A stretch of DNA of 64,000 bases from Timema cristinae (Eukaryota > Arthropoda > Insecta > Phasmatodea > Timematidae), in contig JBCFYV010000012.1 of the NCBI GenBank assembly GCA_039000515.1, forward strand, positions 84,749,784 to 84,813,783, in the 5' to 3' direction. The position numbers and the translations under genes were made by a program. Numbering within the stretch: the stretch's first letter is position 1; every line of letters begins with the position of its first letter. Positions 60,601 through 64,000 of the stretch are shown one piece after another. The notes beneath the pieces were generated by a model. That model saw only the letters and a list, made by a program, of their open reading frames with translations. It did no database searches and was not told the origin of the DNA.

Positions 60601-63600
60601 TACCAAATAAGTTAGGAATGAGGAAAGTTGAATTTATAGGAAGTCTCCCCATCATCAACAGTCTAGTTCAGGCATGGCCAACATGTCGAGCGTGGCATCA
60701 TTTTTGTTCAATCGCTAAATGTTTCGTGAGTGATAAATGCTCAAATGTTCGATAATTTTTTTTATATCCCGATGAGCTTTTGCTGTTCACATTGATATTC
60801 AACTGAGTTGCATCACACGACTGACAGAGGGCAGAGCAACACAGGCACGGCAAAAACCAATGTATTTCAGGTTTGTGTATTCTCGCTTGAGACCAGAGAG
60901 TTGGCAACTTTGGTGAGACATGGACTGTATCAGATCATTATCTTGAAGGTGTTGTTTACTAAATGCTCTGTGCGCTTAGGTTCATTCCACATTCACTTGG
61001 TTTTTTCTACATTGTTTGTTTCTCATAACATTAATAAGAGCTAGTGTCTCACACTCTCATTTTGTCTTGTAACATTAATAACAGCAAGTGTTGTATGTAG
61101 TGAAATAAGAAATGAGTGCTTCTAAAACGAGTAGGACTTATCATTTTCAAGAAGAGTTGGAGCTTGATTGCTTCTTTCTTAAGTTAAAAGACAAATGTTG
61201 TAGCTTAATTTGTAATGCTACTATGGCAATTCCTAAAAAAGTGAATTTGTAATGGCAGTTAAACACCCATCATGGCATGTACCAGTTGGACTTTCCACCT
61301 AATAGCGAGGTTAGAAAACTCAAGTTGAAAGATCTTAAATCCAGGCTATCACCACAACAAACTTTGTTTGTAAGGCCAGCTTTTCAATCAAAACCAGTAA
61401 CGATTGTATCGTTTGAATTAAATCAATCATCTTCTTCTTGCAAAGAAATGTAAACCATTTAGCGATGGTGAATTTATTAAGGACATATTTTTAGAAATAG
61501 ATGTACTTTTTGAAAATTTCAAAAATCAAGAATGAGATTAGAATTGCTTTTCAAGACCTATAGTTATCCTGAAATAGATGTGGCGAGTTGAAAAAAATGG
61601 GTGAAAATTTAAGTGAACAGTGGCAAGCAGATATATGTAACACCTTCTCTATTTCCAGCTTTATGAATCTACAGACGTCGGTGATACCGCTCAAGTCATT
61701 GTTTTTATATGTTTGATTTTTAGTGATTTTACCATGAAAGAAGAAATGCTTGACATGATTCACCAAAAAGAGATAACTACAGATGGGGACATTTTCAATG
61801 CCTTGAAAAATTTCATTAGTAAATTGCCTCTATTTAAGCTAGTATCAATTACAACGAATGGAGCAAAAGTAATGACAGGTAATGATATAGGTATTATTGC
61901 ATTATGCCATATAGATGATGAATTCTACAATTTTTTGAGTTATTATTGTATCATTCACCAGCAGGTACTGACCATCAAGCTTTTAAACACAAAAGTGTGA
62001 TGGACATAACCTTCAAAACTGTAAAGACAATCTGACTTGTAAAATTGTAAAGTCAAGATGCAACTGGGGGAAAAAATATTTAATATTACATATAAATGTA
62101 AGGTGACTCAACCAGATTAAGTTTCTCCAAAGATTCAATGATTTTTTGAGTGAGATTAATACTTTTTGGAAGAAAGAAGAGGTGACTATTGAGAGTTAGA
62201 GGATGAGGTTTGGCTGTCAGATTTGACATCTATGGCAAACTAAGTTATCTAAATCTACAATTCTAAGGAAAAGATAAGACATTTGGTGACATGATTAGCT
62301 TGATTTCTGCCTATTTAATCCAGTTCCAGCTGATGATCACTGACCTCCCACAAAACACATTTGACCACTTTACAAATATGCAACAAGCAAAACTACCCAA
62401 GTTTTGCGTTAGGAGCCGAGAAATTGGTTGTTTAAATGGTCAAGTTCCACAGGAATTTTAATAAAGATTTAGACTTCAAAAAATCAATTATACTGTTCAA
62501 TATCTTTCTTTCCCATTTAGACCAGAGTTAGACACAAACAACATTGCATGGAAAATCAATATGATCTTCTCTATGGATAAATCTTTTCTTGAACATGAGA
62601 TAATAACTCTACGGTGTGATTTGTTCTTAAAGACCCGGTCATCAGAAGAAGAATTTTGAAAATATGTTTCCTCGAGAAGTATACCAACATAAGAAAATGT
62701 AGTGAAATCTTCACTCCTGTTTTGGTTCAATGTACTTGTGTGAATTGGCATTTTTCTAATTGAAAGTAATGAAGACAAAACATTTATCCAAGGTAACAGA
62801 GCTGCATTTGGAAGGTTTGTTGAGACTGGCCCTGTCTTAATATACACCTGATTTTGAAAGCCTGGTGGATGACACGAAACAAAAATCTTCTCTTTAGTAA
62901 GAAAATTGTTTTTAAATGTATCCAGTGTCTTAAAATGTCTATATTTTTCTTCTTCATAGACAGTATTTCTGTATTTCATCATTATATGCAAATGATTTTT
63001 TTTTAAATATATATTTATGAAAACTACTATGGAGGGGATGTAGGCCCTAGTAGCTCGAGGTTAATCTTAACAAACAAGAGTAACACCTAGACCATGCAAC
63101 CACTGAAGGGAGATACATTCGTCTTTATCTACGTTTCATACCATCCTCCATTCACCAACCAGTTAACTCAGTTGCTGATCTAGACATTACAATGACTATC
63201 TGCACAGTACCCTCTTTGTTGAGTTCTTCTCACCTTCTATATCACTCCCGCCTCCCTCTAACTGTGGCTATTTCACAAACCACATCCCAACATGTAGAGA
63301 GAAGAGTAAACAATTAGCCATTCATCACCAGATACACAATACAAGGGAAAGAAATAACATTTTTCTAGAAGTTCTACAGTGCGAGCCATAAATCTGTCAA
63401 TCCCAATCTCCAGCTTCAGTAGTTATTTTAGGCTTGCCTCCAAAATTCAAATACTTGCAGATCACTAAAAATTGCTGGATATAATGATAATTCATTAGAA
63501 CATGTAACTGTCAATATTTTGCTATCATTTACCCCCCAGGTGATCAACAAACTGTCACAAGAGTATGAGGAAATGGTGGGTCGAATAGGACAGTTGGAGT

Positions 63601-63820
63601 ATGAGGCCCGCCGTTGCCTGGAGCTGGAGCAAGAGGTGTCAAATCTGAAGATCAACCTGTCCACTGGGCAGACCAAGAAGCCATCTTGCAGCAGCAGGTG
63701 CAGGCTGCCAGACACCTGCAGGTCGAGAACAGCCTCGAGATGTTGGCACTCAGAGAGTATATGGAGAGACTTCAAAACATGATTTGTGACACCATTGCAG
63801 CTATCAAGCAAGTACTGGAC
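54320..63820 (+). CDS. CFAP157: Cilia and flagella associated protein 157, exons 1-7 (3' end outside window)
   Basis: Exons 54320-54447, 54949-55117, 55924-56026, 58028-58181, 59035-59158, 59615-59758 and 63540-63820 join in phase, giving about 368 codons of a family near 500 residues. The start gives a short Lys/Gly-rich head ([20 protein letters not shown]). Coiled coil follows with CFAP157 blocks: [110 protein letters not shown]. In vertebrates CFAP157 is a basal-body/axoneme protein needed for sperm flagella; in an insect, expression in testis and ciliated sensory neurons would be expected (inference). One base is missing at GGG 63666-63668 in exon 7. Confidence 0.93.
54949..55117 (+). 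CDS. CFAP157: CFAP157, exon 2
   Basis: Acceptor TATGTCCCCAG and donor CAGAAG/GTTAGC. It encodes [17 protein letters not shown] through [14 protein letters not shown], matching the [20 protein letters not shown] region of vertebrate CFAP157. Heptad pattern is clear. Confidence 0.93.
55600..55923. repeat. CFAP157: About 54-bp array of 3' splice-site copies before CFAP157 exon 3
   Basis: About six upstream copies of TGTGATGTTGACAG(T)TGAAGGAG...ACTAAT precede the real TGTGATGTTAACAG/TCGAAGGAGG. Each unit holds a branch-point-like ACTAAT, a short pyrimidine run and usually a CAG followed by the first bases of the exon. Confidence 0.82.
55924..56026 (+). CDS. CFAP157: CFAP157, exon 3
   Basis: Acceptor GATGTTAACAG and donor CTCA/GTAAGT. 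It encodes [20 protein letters not shown] and [12 protein letters not shown]. The acceptor and first exon bases recur about six times in the tandem array immediately upstream. Confidence 0.88.
56027..57317. other. CFAP157 intron 3, first part
   Basis: A GC-rich patch at 56310-56395 (CGGCCGCCCCAGGCGCTGAG, then a G-run) resembles a decayed mobile-element end. 56720-56830 is an ATAATATTATA low-complexity stretch. Confidence 0.4.
57318..57655 (+). mobile_element. SINE family 1, full length
   Basis: GGTGACCTGGTGGTCTAGGG, CTCAATCCTCGGTCCCGGC, CCACCGTGGTTCGGATCCC, tail CCCGAACGGGTAGTAAGAAG, then (ATG)n/(AAT)n. Has a short insertion (about 16 bases) near 57440 relative to the other copies. In CFAP157 intron 3. 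Confidence 0.92.
58028..58181 (+). CDS. CFAP157: CFAP157, exon 4
   Basis: Acceptor TGTTTGTGCAG and donor GACAA/GTAGGA. It encodes [20 protein letters not shown] and [16 protein letters not shown], the best-conserved CFAP157 block. The donor is unusual (GTAGGA). Its neighbourhood is echoed by the 38-bp minisatellite that starts right after it. Confidence 0.93.
58181..58765. repeat. CFAP157: 38-bp minisatellite starting at the CFAP157 exon 4 donor
   Basis: Unit AGTAGGAACACACCTTGACA plus GTTATACTGTTCAAGACT, about 13-14 copies. The sequence at the donor itself (A/GTAGGAGCACTCCTTGATA) is a diverged first unit, so the array carries copies of the unusual GTAGGA donor. Confidence 0.88.
59035..59158 (+). 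CDS. CFAP157: CFAP157, exon 5
   Basis: Acceptor GACTGTGCAG and donor AATGAG/GTAATA. It encodes [20 protein letters not shown] and [14 protein letters not shown], matching the family's TTxRAIKENN block. Confidence 0.93.
59615..59758 (+). CDS. CFAP157: CFAP157, exon 6
   Basis: Acceptor TATTCTCAG and donor CTAAAG/GTAAGT, exactly 48 codons in phase 0. It encodes [20 protein letters not shown] followed by charged coiled coil. The next intron (3.8 kb) hosts a hAT relic and a split SINE. Confidence 0.93.
59800..60060. repeat. Degenerate TATTACAAGACTATCC-type repeat
   Basis: Irregular 17-30-base spacing of TATTACAAGA(C/T)TATCCTA in CFAP157 intron 6. Confidence 0.6.
60545..60668 (-). mobile_element. 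SINE family 2, 3' half, split by a hAT insertion
   Basis: Minus-oriented tail TTTTACTACCCATTTTGGC, then GTCTCCCCATCATCAACAGT. The remainder (AACACCTAGACCATGCAACC) appears at about 63062-63108, beyond the hAT relic. Confidence 0.6.
60669..63050 (+). mobile_element. Decayed hAT element (GTF2IRD2/ZBED-like transposase)
   Basis: Begins with hAT-like CAGGCATGGCCAACATG. Plus-strand pieces from 61111 follow the order of the GTF2IRD2-type transposase: a [20 protein letters not shown] zinc-finger piece; a SPQQTLF piece; a 95-codon open piece (61713-62000) with [20 protein letters not shown] and CIIHQQ; then scattered fragments to about 62500. Many stops and shifts. The right end is unclear; possible target duplication TCTAGTT/TCGAGGTT is imperfect. 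Confidence 0.68.
63062..63108 (-). mobile_element. SINE family 2, 5' remainder
   Basis: TTAACAAACAAGAGTAACACC followed by TAGACCATGCAACCACTGAA matches the family head (compare 7120-7168). It continues the half at 60545-60668. Confidence 0.45.
63540..63820 (+). CDS. CFAP157: CFAP157, exon 7 with one-base frameshift
   Basis: Acceptor TTTACCCCCCAG and donor CTGGAC/GTGAGT. It begins [20 protein letters not shown]. After [12 protein letters not shown] the coiled coil continues one frame over ([19 protein letters not shown] to AAIKQVLD). One extra G in GGG 63666-63668 would rejoin the frames and make the exon 94 whole codons. The raw frame continues as a cysteine/arginine-rich sequence unlike coiled coil. 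Confidence 0.85.
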
Positions 63821-64000
63821 GTGAGTACATCCTACCATTGAGTTCTGTGGACCTACAACTAGTAGGCCTATAGTTAAATGTATTGAAAAATGTAAGAGTT
63901 GAGCCTAAAACTTAACAGACTATCTACAAACATTTGGAACAATTAGAAATAGTCTGTTTTGAAAACTACAATATTTCACAAAAGAAATATTCTTATGTGA

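Noticed and set aside
62497..62991. Minus-strand 164-codon gene
   Set aside because: It overlaps the decayed 3' part of the hAT element; no family motif and no splice support.

Overview
The window is AT-rich, intron-dominated eukaryotic DNA. Short exons with GT/AG borders lie in kilobase introns filled with tRNA-derived SINEs, hAT and BEL/Pao relics, fold-back elements and minisatellites. The gene families and the BEL/Pao relic point to an animal, most likely an insect, possibly hemipteran. The species cannot be read from the sequence. Nothing prokaryotic was seen.

Three protein-coding genes could be rebuilt by matching splice phases. (1) Plus strand, 1302-29083: six 3' exons of a multi-pass membrane RING ubiquitin ligase of the RNF139/TRC8-RNF145 type; its 5' end lies outside the window. 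(2) Minus strand, 50669-41578: four exons of mitochondrial ribosomal protein L40 (mRpL40), ending in a real stop; a first exon is missing or unrecognised. (3) Plus strand, 54320-63820 and beyond: the first seven exons of CFAP157, a coiled-coil ciliary/sperm-flagellar protein. mRpL40 and CFAP157 are arranged head-to-head. The three genes have no evident common pathway.

Each gene carries one single-base loss in a homopolymer inside otherwise conserved coding sequence (GGG at 29010-29012, AAAA on the minus strand at 50050-50053, GGG at 63666-63668). The shared pattern points to consensus errors of a long-read assembly rather than three independent pseudogenes.

Between the genes: a near-palindromic MITE (1831-2264); at least four SINE families, two sharing one 3' tail; two hAT elements with intact 8-bp target duplications (15507-16220, 39602-40989); hAT transposase relics (46562-47290, 60669-63050); a BEL/Pao pol relic (32500-33140); a 3.25-kb fold-back element with long inverted arms (35733-38984); a snap-back SINE pair (25430-26045); and a dozen minisatellites.

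The most unusual observation is that at least four, perhaps five, minisatellites lie exactly at intron-exon borders, and their repeat unit includes a copy of the neighbouring splice site and of the exon edge (17889-18380, 27594-27751, 55600-55923, 58181-58765, possibly 9960-10409). One of these offers an in-frame alternative 3' splice site.
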